DNA of 21,276 nt, taken from positions 1 through 21,276 of the forward strand of contig CAAHFI011566364.1 of NCBI GenBank assembly GCA_900893395.1. The letters are read 5' to 3'. The DNA is from Euglena gracilis (taxonomy: Eukaryota; Euglenozoa; Euglenophyceae; Euglenales; Euglenaceae). Position numbers and translations under genes: made by a program. Positions 1-9,350 of the stretch are shown here, piece after piece; within the stretch, counting starts at the first letter, position 1, and each line of letters opens with the position of its first letter. Under the pieces are notes generated by a model, which was not told the DNA's origin, did not search any database, and saw nothing but the letters and a program-made list of their open reading frames with translations.

Positions 1-219
1 GGCCGGCCGGCGACCCGCCGGCCCGGCGGCCCGGCCGTGGCCCGGCGGCCCGGCCGGCGACCCGGCGGCCCGGCGGCCCGGCCGGCGACCCGGCGGCCCG
101 GCGGCCCCGGCGGCCCGGCGGTCCGGCCGGCGGCCCGGGCGGCCTCGGCCGGCAGGCGGCCCGGCGGCTCAGTAGCCCGGCGACCCAGCAGCCCGGCCCG
201 GCCGTCCTGGGCTGGGAGG
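1..219. repeat. GC-rich minisatellite flanking the satellite array
   Basis: This stretch is almost entirely G and C. It consists of an 8-bp motif, CCCGGCGG, interspersed with a 12-bp variant, CCCGGCCGGCGA. Two 8-bp units plus one 12-bp unit give a 28-bp spacing, seen between the CCGGCGA words at 54 and 82. The repeat becomes less regular after about 165, where words such as CTCAGTAG and CCCAGCAG appear, and it ends in a G-rich run just before the satellite begins. The open frame through it would encode only Arg, Pro, Gly and Ala, so I do not call a gene. It could be part of an rDNA spacer or a subtelomeric GC-rich repeat, but nothing here decides between them. The left end of the repeat lies outside the window. 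Confidence 0.85.
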
Positions 220-272
220 GGGTTGAAAAACGCTCATTTTCGATTTTTTTCAATTTTTTTGACCCAAAGTCA
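220..272. repeat. Truncated boundary monomer at the left junction
   Basis: The satellite begins here with a partial copy. It starts at a point equivalent to consensus position 32-34 (GGGTTGAAAAACGCTC, against GGGTCGAAAAACGCTC), runs to TTTTCG at 242, and then jumps to the T-run tail of the unit. About 67 bp of consensus (roughly positions 55-121) is missing. The word TTTTCG occurs at both ends of the missing part, so the deletion could have arisen by slippage or recombination across that 6-bp homology. Two differences from the core are CpG to TpG or CpA (TTGAAA for TCGAAA, GCTCAT for GCTCGT). These fit an old, decaying array end. Confidence 0.8.
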
Positions 273-572
273 ATGGGTGCGGCCCAAACGGGGCGCTGGC
301 GGGTCGAAAAACGTCCTTTTCGGCTCAAAAACAGAGGCCAAAAAAGCATCGTTTGGGACAAAAATTTCGACATTTTTTCGACTTTTTGACCCGGTTTTGA
401 CCCACCCAAAGTGATGGGTTGGCGCCCAAAACGGGCGCTGGCGGGTCGAAAAAAACGCTCGTTTTCGGCTCAAAAACAGTTTTTCCGGGTGGAGGCCAAA
501 AAGCATCGTTTGGGCAAACAAAATTTTCGACTTTTTTCGACGTTTTTGACCCGGTTTTGACCACCAAAGTGA

Positions 573-1805
573 ATGGGTGGCGGCCCAAAACGGGGCGCTG
601 GCGGGTCGAAAAACGCTCGTTTTCAGCTCAAAACCAGTTTTTCCGGTCCGGGAGGCCAAAAAGCATCGTTTGGGCAAAAAAAAATTTTCGACTTTTTTCG
701 ACGTTTTTGACCCGGTTTTGACCCAAAGTGAATGGGTTGGCGGCCCAAAACGGGGCGCTGGCGGGTCGAAAAACGCTCGTTTTTCGGCTCAAAAACAGTT
801 TTTCTGGGTCCTGGGTTCGGACAAAAATTTTTTTTTGATTTTTTTCGACGTTTTTGACCCGGTTTTGACCAAAGTAATGGGTGGCGGCCCAAAACGGGGC
901 GCTGGCGGCTCAAAACAGTTTTTCCGGGTCCGGGAGGCCAAAAACATCGTTTGGGCAAAAAAATTTTTCGATTTTTTCGACGTTTTTGACCCGGTTTGAC
1001 CCAAAGTGCAATGGGTTGGCGGCCCAAAACGGGGCGCTGGCGGTCGAAAAACGCTCGTTTTCAGCTCAAAGCCAGTTTTTTCCGGGTCCGGGCGGCCAAA
1101 AACATCGTTTCGGGCAAAAAAAATTTTCGACTTTTTTCGACTTTTTTTGACCGGTTTTGACCAAAGTGAATGGGTTGGCGGCCCAAAACGGGCGCTGGCG
1201 GGTCGAAAAACGCTCGTTTTCGGCTCAAAACAGTTTTTCCGGGTCCGGGAGGCCAAAAAACATCGTTTCGGGCAAAAAAATTTCGATTTTTTCGACTTTT
1301 TGACCTGGTTTGACCCAAATGAATGGGTTGGCGGCCCAAAACGGGGGCGGGCGGGTCGAAAAACGCTCGTTTTCGGCTCAAAACAGTTTTTCCGGGTCCG
1401 GGAGGCCAAAAAACATCGTTTCGGGCAAAAAATTTTTTTTTGATTTTTTTTCGATTTTTTCGACTTTTTGGACCCGGTTTTGACCCAAAGTGAATGGGTT
1501 GGCGGCCCAAAACGGGCGCTGGCGGGTCGAAAAACGCTCGTTTTGCTCAAAAACAGTTTTTCCGGGTCCGGGAGGCCAAAAACATCGTTTCGGGCAAAAA
1601 AAATTTTTCGATTTTTTCGACTTTTTTGACCCGGTTTTGACCCAAAGTCAATGGTTGGCGGCCCAAAACGGGGCGCTGGCGGTCGAAAAACGCTCGTTTT
1701 CGGCTCAAAAACAGTTTTTCCGGGTCCGGGAGGCCAAAAAACATCGTTTCGGGCAAAAAAAATTTTCGATTTTTTTCGACTTTTTGACCCGGTTGACACA
1801 AGTCA
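573..1805. repeat. Putative higher-order block A (8 monomers)
   Basis: This block starts with a unit carrying TTTTCAGCTC instead of TTTTCGGCTC (573). Next comes a unit with CTGGGTTCGG and a loss of about 17 bp that removes the AGGCC/ACATCG segment (732). Then comes a unit missing 22 bp between two CGG words (877). Further on is a 171-bp unit with an extra GATTTTTTTTC segment in its tail (1323). The same ordered set recurs in the next block. I infer that a multi-monomer segment of about 1.23 kb was duplicated, since the distances 573-1806 and 732-1965 are both 1233 bp. Confidence 0.65.
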
Positions 1806-2565
1806 ATGGAGTTGGCGGCCCAAAACGGGCGCTGGCGGGTCGAAAACGCTCGTTTTCAGCTCAAAACAGTTTTCCGGGTCCGGCGGCCAAAAAAGCATCG
1901 TTTCGGGCAAAAAAAATTTTTCGATTTTTTTCGACTTTTTTGACCCGGTTTTGACCCAAAGTCAATGGGTTGGCGGCCCAAAACGGGGCGCTGGCGGGTC
2001 GAAAAACGCTCGTTTTCGGCTCAAAAACAGTTTTTCTGGGTCTGGGTTCGGGACAAAATTTTTTTGATTTTTTTTCGACTTTTTTGACCCGGTTTTTGAC
2101 CCAAAGTATGGGTTGGCGGCCCAAAACGGGGCGCTGGCGGCTCAAAACAGTTTTTCCGGGTCCGGGAGGCCAAAAAGCATCGTTTCGGGCAAAAAAAATT
2201 TTTTCGATTTTTTTCGACTTTTTTGACCCGGTTTTGACCCAAAAGTCAATGGGTTGGCGGCCCAAAACGGGGCGCTGGCGGTCGAAAAACGCTCGTTTTC
2301 GGCTCAAAACAGTTTTTGGGTCCGGGAGGCCAAAAAACATCGTTCGGCAAAAAAATTTTCGATTTTTTCGACTTTTTTGACCGGTTTGACCCAAAGTCAA
2401 TGGGTCGGCGGCCCAAAACGGGGCGCTGGCGGGTCGAAAAACGCTCGTTTTCGGCTCAAAAACAGTTTTTCGGGTCCGGGAGGCCAAAAACATCGTTTCG
2501 GGCAAAAAATTTTTGATTTTTTCGATTTTTTTCGACTTTTTTGACCCGGTTTTGACCCAAAGTCA
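1806..2565. repeat. Putative higher-order block B, shorter copy of block A
   Basis: The marker units appear in the same order as in block A: TTTTCAGCTC at 1806, CTGGGTTCGG with the ~17-bp loss at 1965, the identical 22-bp loss at 2108, and a long 166-bp unit with an extra T-run segment at 2400. One monomer fewer lies between the 22-bp-deletion unit and the long unit, so block B has probably lost a monomer equivalent to the one at 1011. The right end is uncertain because the following units approach the core sequence. Confidence 0.6.
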
Positions 2566-2724
2566 ATGGGTCGGCGGCCCAAAACGGGGCGCTGGCGGGT
2601 CGAAAAACGCTCGTTTTCGGCTCAAAACAGTTTTTGGGTCCGGGAGGCCAAAAACATCGTTTCGGGCAAAAAAAATTTTTTCGATTTTTTTCGACTTTTT
2701 TGACCCGGTTTTGACCCAAAGTCA

Positions 2725-3527
2725 ATGGGTCGGCGGCCCAAAACGGGGCGCTGGCGGGTCGAAAAACGCTCGTTTTCGGCTCAAAAACAGTTTTTCCGGG
2801 TCCGGGAGGCCAAAAAACATCGTTTCGGGCAAAAAATTTTTTTCGATTTTTTCGACTTTTTTGACCCGGTTTTGACCCAAAGTCAATGGGTCGGCGGCCC
2901 AAAACGGGGCGCTGGCGGGTCGAAAAACGCTCGTTTTCGGCTCAAAAACAGTTTTTCCGGGTCCGGGAGGCCAAAAAACATCGTTTCGGGCAAAAAAATT
3001 TTTTCGATTTTTTTCGACTTTTTTGACCCGGTTTTGACCCAAAGTCAATGGGTCGGCGGCCCAAAACGGGGCGCTGGCGGGTCGAAAAACGCTCGTTTTC
3101 GGCTCAAAAACAGTTTTTCCGGGTCCGGGAGGCCAAAAAACATCGTTTCGGGCAAAAAAATTTTTTCGATTTTTTTCGACTTTTTGACCCGGTTTGACCC
3201 AAAGTCAATGGGTCGGCGGCCCAAAACGGGGCGCTGGCGGGTCGAAAAACGCTCGTTTTCGGCTCAAAACAGTTTTTCCGGGTCCGGGAGGCCAAAAAAC
3301 ATCGTTTCGGGCAAAAAATTTTTTTCGATTTTTTTCGACTTTTTTGACCCGGTTTTGACCCAAAGTCAATGGGTCGGCGGCCCAAAACGGGGCGCTGGCG
3401 GGTCGAAAAACGCTCGTTTTCGGCTCAAAAACAGTTTTTCCGGGTCCGGGAGGCCAAAAAACATCGTTTCGGGCAAAAAAAATTTTGATTTTTTTCGACT
3501 TTTTGACCCGGTTTTGACCCAAAGTCA
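2725..3527. repeat. Transition monomers between left edge and core
   Basis: Five units start at 2725, 2886, 3048, 3208 and 3369, with lengths of 161, 162, 160, 161 and 159 bp. They already have the core bases at the diagnostic substitution sites (TCGG, GTCAATG, CGACT). They still differ in homopolymer lengths: the hinge is A6T7 in two of them, and shorter T-runs or CAAAACAG for CAAAAACAG occur in others. Confidence 0.85.
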
Positions 3528-4002
3528 ATGGGTCGGCGGCCCAAAACGGGGCGCTGGCGGGTCGAAAAACGCTCGTTTTCGGCTCAAAAACAGTTTTTCC
3601 GGGTCCGGGAGGCCAAAAAACATCGTTTCGGGCAAAAAAATTTTTTCGATTTTTTTCGACTTTTTTGACCCGGTTTTGACCCAAAGTCAATGGGTCGGCG
3701 GCCCAAAACGGGGCGCTGGCGGGTCGAAAAACGCTCGTTTTCGGCTCAAAAACAGTTTTTCCGGGTCCGGGAGGCCAAAAAACATCGTTTCGGGCAAAAA
3801 AATTTTTTCGATTTTTTTCGACTTTTTTGACCCGGTTTTGACCCAAAGTCAATGGGTCGGCGGCCCAAAACGGGGCGCTGGCGGGTCGAAAAACGCTCGT
3901 TTTCGGCTCAAAAACAGTTTTTCCGGGTCCGGGAGGCCAAAAAACATCGTTTCGGGCAAAAAAAATTTTTTCGATTTTTTTCGACTTTTTTGACCCGGTT
4001 TT

Positions 4003-4021
4003 GACCCAAAGTCAATGGGTC
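4003..4021. other. Inverted repeat across the monomer junction (example)
   Basis: GACCCA (4003-4008) and TGGGTC (4016-4021) are exact reverse complements separated by the 7-base spacer AAGTCAA. Where one starts the monomer is arbitrary, so the element belongs to the unit and recurs once per repeat. In most left-edge units TTGG replaces TCGG, which breaks the last arm pair. Confidence 0.7.
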
Positions 4022-4049
4022 GGCGGCCCAAAACGGGGCGCTGGCGGGT

Positions 4050-4068
4050 CGAAAAACGCTCGTTTTCG
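4050..4068. other. Imperfect palindrome within each monomer (example)
   Basis: CGAAAAACG and CGTTTTCG flank a 2-base CT centre. The arms pair perfectly apart from one extra A, so the element could extrude as a small hairpin or serve as a dyad protein-binding site. It is present in nearly every unit and is removed by the 22-bp deletion in the units at 877 and 2108. No function is shown. Confidence 0.7.
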
Positions 4069-4120
4069 GCTCAAAAACAGTTTTTCCGGGTCCGGGAGGC
4101 CAAAAAACATCGTTTCGGGC

Positions 4121-4176
4121 AAAAAAATTTTTTCGATTTTTTTCGACTTTTTTGACCCGGTTTTGACCCAAAGTCA
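4121..4176. other. Phased A/T-run block, likely intrinsically curved DNA (example)
   Basis: The A7T6 hinge is followed by T7, T6 and T4 runs. Their starts lie about 9, 11 and 13 bases apart, which is close to the helical repeat of B-DNA. Runs of A or T repeated in phase with the helix are known to bend DNA, so every monomer probably carries a bend of this kind. The hinge length variants would slightly change its phase. The bend is inferred from spacing alone. Confidence 0.6.
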
Positions 4177-6120
4177 ATGGGTCGGCGGCCCAAAACGGGG
4201 CGCTGGCGGGTCGAAAAACGCTCGTTTTCGGCTCAAAAACAGTTTTTCCGGGTCCGGGAGGCCAAAAAACATCGTTTCGGGCAAAAAAATTTTTTCGATT
4301 TTTTTCGACTTTTTTGACCCGGTTTTGACCCAAAGTCAATGGGTCGGCGGCCCAAAACGGGGCGCTGGCGGGTCGAAAAACGCTCGTTTTCGGCTCAAAA
4401 ACAGTTTTTCCGGGTCCGGGAGGCCAAAAAACATCGTTTCGGGCAAAAAAATTTTTTCGATTTTTTTCGACTTTTTTGACCCGGTTTTGACCCAAAGTCA
4501 ATGGGTCGGCGGCCCAAAACGGGGCGCTGGCGGGTCGAAAAACGCTCGTTTTCGGCTCAAAAACAGTTTTTCCGGGTCCGGGAGGCCAAAAAACATCGTT
4601 TCGGGCAAAAAAAATTTTTTCGATTTTTTTCGACTTTTTGACCCGGTTTTGACCCAAAGTCAATGGGTCGGCGGCCCAAAACGGGGCGCTGGCGGGTCGA
4701 AAAACGCTCGTTTTCGGCTCAAAAACAGTTTTTCCGGGTCCGGGAGGCCAAAAAACATCGTTTCGGGCAAAAAAATTTTTTCGATTTTTTTCGACTTTTT
4801 TGACCCGGTTTTGACCCAAAGTCAATGGGTCGGCGGCCCAAAACGGGGCGCTGGCGGGTCGAAAAACGCTCGTTTTCGGCTCAAAAACAGTTTTTCCGGG
4901 TCCGGGAGGCCAAAAAACATCGTTTCGGGCAAAAAAATTTTTTCGATTTTTTTCGACTTTTTTGACCCGGTTTTGACCCAAAGTCAATGGGTCGGCGGCC
5001 CAAAACGGGGCGCTGGCGGGTCGAAAAACGCTCGTTTTCGGCTCAAAAACAGTTTTTCCGGGTCCGGGAGGCCAAAAAACATCGTTTCGGGCAAAAAAAT
5101 TTTTCGATTTTTTTCGACTTTTTTGACCCGGTTTTGACCCAAAGTCAATGGGTCGGCGGCCCAAAACGGGGCGCTGGCGGGTCGAAAAACGCTCGTTTTC
5201 GGCTCAAAAACAGTTTTTCCGGGTCCGGGAGGCCAAAAAACATCGTTTCGGGCAAAAAAAATTTTTTCGATTTTTTTCGACTTTTTTGACCCGGTTTTGA
5301 CCCAAAGTCAATGGGTCGGCGGCCCAAAACGGGGCGCTGGCGGGTCGAAAAACGCTCGTTTTCGGCTCAAAAACAGTTTTTCCGGGTCCGGGAGGCCAAA
5401 AAACATCGTTTCGGGCAAAAAAATTTTTTCGATTTTTTTCGACTTTTTTGACCCGGTTTTGACCCAAAGTCAATGGGTCGGCGGCCCAAAACGGGGCGCT
5501 GGCGGGTCGAAAAACGCTCGTTTTCGGCTCAAAAACAGTTTTTCCGGGTCCGGGAGGCCAAAAAACATCGTTTCGGGCAAAAAAATTTTTTCGATTTTTT
5601 TCGACTTTTTTGACCCGGTTTTGACCCAAAGTCAATGGGTCGGCGGCCCAAAACGGGGCGCTGGCGGGTCGAAAAACGCTCGTTTTCGGCTCAAAAACAG
5701 TTTTTCCGGGTCCGGGAGGCCAAAAAACATCGTTTCGGGCAAAAAAATTTTTTCGATTTTTTTCGACTTTTTTGACCCGGTTTTGACCCAAAGTCAATGG
5801 GTCGGCGGCCCAAAACGGGGCGCTGGCGGGTCGAAAAACGCTCGTTTTCGGCTCAAAAACAGTTTTTCCGGGTCCGGGAGGCCAAAAAACATCGTTTCGG
5901 GCAAAAAAATTTTTTCGATTTTTTTCGACTTTTTTGACCCGGTTTTGACCCAAAGTCAATGGGTCGGCGGCCCAAAACGGGGCGCTGGCGGGTCGAAAAA
6001 CGCTCGTTTTCGGCTCAAAAACAGTTTTTCCGGGTCCGGGAGGCCAAAAAACATCGTTTCGGGCAAAAAAATTTTTTCGATTTTTTTCGACTTTTTTGAC
6101 CCGGTTTTGACCCAAAGTCA

Positions 6121-6279
6121 ATGGGTCGGCGGCCCAAAACGGGGCGCTGGCGGGTCGAAAAACGCTCGTTTTCGGCTCAAAAACAGTTTTTCCGGGTCCG
6201 GGAGGCCAAAAAACATCGTTTCGGGCAAAAAAATTTTTTTTTTTTTCGACTTTTTTGACCCGGTTTTGACCCAAAGTCA
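6121..6279. repeat. Variant monomer with fused T-runs (159 bp)
   Basis: In this unit the CGA between the T6 and T7 runs is absent, leaving an uninterrupted T13 after the A7 run. The rest of the unit matches the core. The T count is exactly the sum of the two normal runs, so only the interruption was lost. Confidence 0.85.
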
Positions 6280-9197
6280 ATGGGTCGGCGGCCCAAAACG
6301 GGGCGCTGGCGGGTCGAAAAACGCTCGTTTTCGGCTCAAAAACAGTTTTTCCGGGTCCGGGAGGCCAAAAAACATCGTTTCGGGCAAAAAAATTTTTTCG
6401 ATTTTTTTCGACTTTTTTGACCCGGTTTTGACCCAAAGTCAATGGGTCGGCGGCCCAAAACGGGGCGCTGGCGGGTCGAAAAACGCTCGTTTTCGGCTCA
6501 AAAACAGTTTTTCCGGGTCCGGGAGGCCAAAAAACATCGTTTCGGGCAAAAAAAATTTTTTCGATTTTTTTCGACTTTTTTGACCCGGTTTTGACCCAAA
6601 GTCAATGGGTCGGCGGCCCAAAACGGGGCGCTGGCGGGTCGAAAAACGCTCGTTTTCGGCTCAAAAACAGTTTTTCCGGGTCCGGGAGGCCAAAAAACAT
6701 CGTTTCGGGCAAAAAAATTTTTCGATTTTTTTCGACTTTTTTGACCCGGTTTTGACCCAAAGTCAATGGGTCGGCGGCCCAAAACGGGGCGCTGGCGGGT
6801 CGAAAAACGCTCGTTTTCGGCTCAAAAACAGTTTTTCCGGGTCCGGGAGGCCAAAAAACATCGTTTCGGGCAAAAAAATTTTTCGATTTTTTTCGACTTT
6901 TTTGACCCGGTTTTGACCCAAAGTCAATGGGTCGGCGGCCCAAAACGGGGCGCTGGCGGGTCGAAAAACGCTCGTTTTCGGCTCAAAAACAGTTTTTCCG
7001 GGTCCGGGAGGCCAAAAAACATCGTTTCGGGCAAAAAAATTTTTTCGATTTTTTTCGACTTTTTTGACCCGGTTTTGACCCAAAGTCAATGGGTCGGCGG
7101 CCCAAAACGGGGCGCTGGCGGGTCGAAAAACGCTCGTTTTCGGCTCAAAAACAGTTTTTCCGGGTCCGGGAGGCCAAAAAACATCGTTTCGGGCAAAAAA
7201 ATTTTTTCGATTTTTTTCGACTTTTTTGACCCGGTTTTGACCCAAAGTCAATGGGTCGGCGGCCCAAAACGGGGCGCTGGCGGGTCGAAAAACGCTCGTT
7301 TTCGGCTCAAAAACAGTTTTTCCGGGTCCGGGAGGCCAAAAAACATCGTTTCGGGCAAAAAAATTTTTTCGATTTTTTTCGACTTTTTTGACCCGGTTTT
7401 GACCCAAAGTCAATGGGTCGGCGGCCCAAAACGGGGCGCTGGCGGGTCGAAAAACGCTCGTTTTCGGCTCAAAAACAGTTTTTCCGGGTCCGGGAGGCCA
7501 AAAAACATCGTTTCGGGCAAAAAAATTTTTTCGATTTTTTTCGACTTTTTTGACCCGGTTTTGACCCAAAGTCAATGGGTCGGCGGCCCAAAACGGGGCG
7601 CTGGCGGGTCGAAAAACGCTCGTTTTCGGCTCAAAAACAGTTTTTCCGGGTCCGGGAGGCCAAAAAACATCGTTTCGGGCAAAAAAAATTTTTTCGATTT
7701 TTTTCGACTTTTTTGACCCGGTTTTGACCCAAAGTCAATGGGTCGGCGGCCCAAAACGGGGCGCTGGCGGGTCGAAAAACGCTCGTTTTCGGCTCAAAAA
7801 CAGTTTTTCCGGGTCCGGGAGGCCAAAAAACATCGTTTCGGGCAAAAAAAATTTTTTCGATTTTTTTCGACTTTTTTGACCCGGTTTTGACCCAAAGTCA
7901 ATGGGTCGGCGGCCCAAAACGGGGCGCTGGCGGGTCGAAAAACGCTCGTTTTCGGCTCAAAAACAGTTTTTCCGGGTCCGGGAGGCCAAAAAACATCGTT
8001 TCGGGCAAAAAAATTTTTTCGATTTTTTTCGACTTTTTTGACCCGGTTTTGACCCAAAGTCAATGGGTCGGCGGCCCAAAACGGGGCGCTGGCGGGTCGA
8101 AAAACGCTCGTTTTCGGCTCAAAAACAGTTTTTCCGGGTCCGGGAGGCCAAAAAACATCGTTTCGGGCAAAAAAAATTTTTTCGATTTTTTTCGACTTTT
8201 TTGACCCGGTTTTGACCCAAAGTCAATGGGTCGGCGGCCCAAAACGGGGCGCTGGCGGGTCGAAAAACGCTCGTTTTCGGCTCAAAAACAGTTTTTCCGG
8301 GTCCGGGAGGCCAAAAAACATCGTTTCGGGCAAAAAAAATTTTTTCGATTTTTTTCGACTTTTTTGACCCGGTTTTGACCCAAAGTCAATGGGTCGGCGG
8401 CCCAAAACGGGGCGCTGGCGGGTCGAAAAACGCTCGTTTTCGGCTCAAAAACAGTTTTTCCGGGTCCGGGAGGCCAAAAAACATCGTTTCGGGCAAAAAA
8501 ATTTTTCGATTTTTTTCGACTTTTTTGACCCGGTTTTGACCCAAAGTCAATGGGTCGGCGGCCCAAAACGGGGCGCTGGCGGGTCGAAAAACGCTCGTTT
8601 TCGGCTCAAAAACAGTTTTTCCGGGTCCGGGAGGCCAAAAAACATCGTTTCGGGCAAAAAAATTTTTTCGATTTTTTTCGACTTTTTTGACCCGGTTTTG
8701 ACCCAAAGTCAATGGGTCGGCGGCCCAAAACGGGGCGCTGGCGGGTCGAAAAACGCTCGTTTTCGGCTCAAAAACAGTTTTTCCGGGTCCGGGAGGCCAA
8801 AAAACATCGTTTCGGGCAAAAAAATTTTTTCGATTTTTTTCGACTTTTTTGACCCGGTTTTGACCCAAAGTCAATGGGTCGGCGGCCCAAAACGGGGCGC
8901 TGGCGGGTCGAAAAACGCTCGTTTTCGGCTCAAAAACAGTTTTTCCGGGTCCGGGAGGCCAAAAAACATCGTTTCGGGCAAAAAAATTTTTTCGATTTTT
9001 TTCGACTTTTTTGACCCGGTTTTGACCCAAAGTCAATGGGTCGGCGGCCCAAAACGGGGCGCTGGCGGGTCGAAAAACGCTCGTTTTCGGCTCAAAAACA
9101 GTTTTTCCGGGTCCGGGAGGCCAAAAAACATCGTTTCGGGCAAAAAAATTTTTTCGATTTTTTTCGACTTTTTTGACCCGGTTTTGACCCAAAGTCA

Positions 9198-9350
9198 ATG
9201 GGTCGGCGGCCCAAAACGGGGCGCTGGCGGGTCGAAAAACGCTCGTTTTCGGCTCAAAAACAGTTTTTCCGGGTCCGGGAGGCCAAAAAACATCGTTTCG
9301 GGCAAAAAAAATTTTTTTTTTTTTCGACTTTTTTTTTTGACCCAAAGTCA
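9198..9350. repeat. Variant monomer with two fused T-run pairs (153 bp)
   Basis: Two interruptions are missing. CGA is lost between T6 and T7, giving T13, and GACCCGG is lost between T6 and T4, giving T10. The run totals are again exact sums. The unit is therefore 10 bp shorter than the A8T6 form and has only one TGACCC word instead of two. Confidence 0.85.

Larger units (their letters stand above)
273..2724. repeat. Left edge of array: divergent monomers
   Basis: Sixteen units start at about 273, 414, 573, 732, 877, 1011, 1170, 1323, 1494, 1651, 1806, 1965, 2108, 2249, 2400 and 2566. Their lengths run from 134 to 171 bp, against 159-163 bp for ordinary core units. They carry variants that the core lacks. 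These include TTGG for TCGG after AATGGG up to the 2249 unit, GTGAATG for GTCAATG up to about 1494, CGACG for CGACT before the T-run up to about 980, and GCATCG for ACATCG in several units. Many homopolymer lengths also differ. The variants switch to the core state at different positions, so similarity to the core rises stepwise from left to right. Confidence 0.9.
4015..4176. repeat. Representative core monomer (A7T6, 162 bp)
   Basis: This is one typical unit, useful as a reference. In order it holds a GC-rich segment with GGCGGCCC and GGGGCGCTGGCGGG (about 4022-4048), an imperfect palindrome CGAAAAACG-CT-CGTTTTCG (4050-4068), a short CAAAAACAG run, the TCCGGGTCCGGGAGGCC segment (about 4085-4101), CATCGTTTCGGGC, and the A7T6 hinge (4121-4133). 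A T7 run and a T6 run separated by CGA and CGAC follow, and then two TGACCC words five bases apart. I count 42 G, 37 C and 16 CpG. The unit has no stop codon in one frame on each strand. Confidence 0.95.

Noticed and set aside
37-414. Arg/Pro/Gly/Ala-rich open frame over the GC minisatellite and first monomers
   Set aside because: It is a composition artefact of near-pure G+C repeats that runs into the satellite. No protein family is recognisable.
2725-3993. Long forward open frame (about 420 residues) with 54-residue repeats, and similar ones at 5297-6583 and 4001-5137
   Set aside because: The reverse strand is equally open, the frame is set only by the repeat length, and copies of 161 or 163 bp shift it. 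The product would be a low-complexity Lys/Arg/Phe/Gly-rich repeat with no domain. Variation ignores codon phase.
4070-4110. G-quadruplex in the GGGTCCGGGAGG region
   Set aside because: Only two GGG runs lie close together, and a third comes much later in TTTCGGGC. The canonical four-run motif is not met within one short loop range.
4121-4150. T-runs as RNA polymerase III or intrinsic bacterial terminators
   Set aside because: They are structural parts of the satellite, occur in every copy and follow no gene or tRNA-like promoter box.
4015-4176. CENP-B box (nTTCGnnnnAnnCGGGn) in the monomer
   Set aside because: The TTCG and CGGG words of the monomer do not have the required spacing on either strand. 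A centromeric role would have to rest on other evidence.
3908-5164. Long reverse-strand open frame (about 418 residues) in the satellite, and the one at 5204-6442
   Set aside because: It mirrors the forward frames and is explained by a stop-free frame in the repeated unit. There is no start context, family resemblance or conserved variation.
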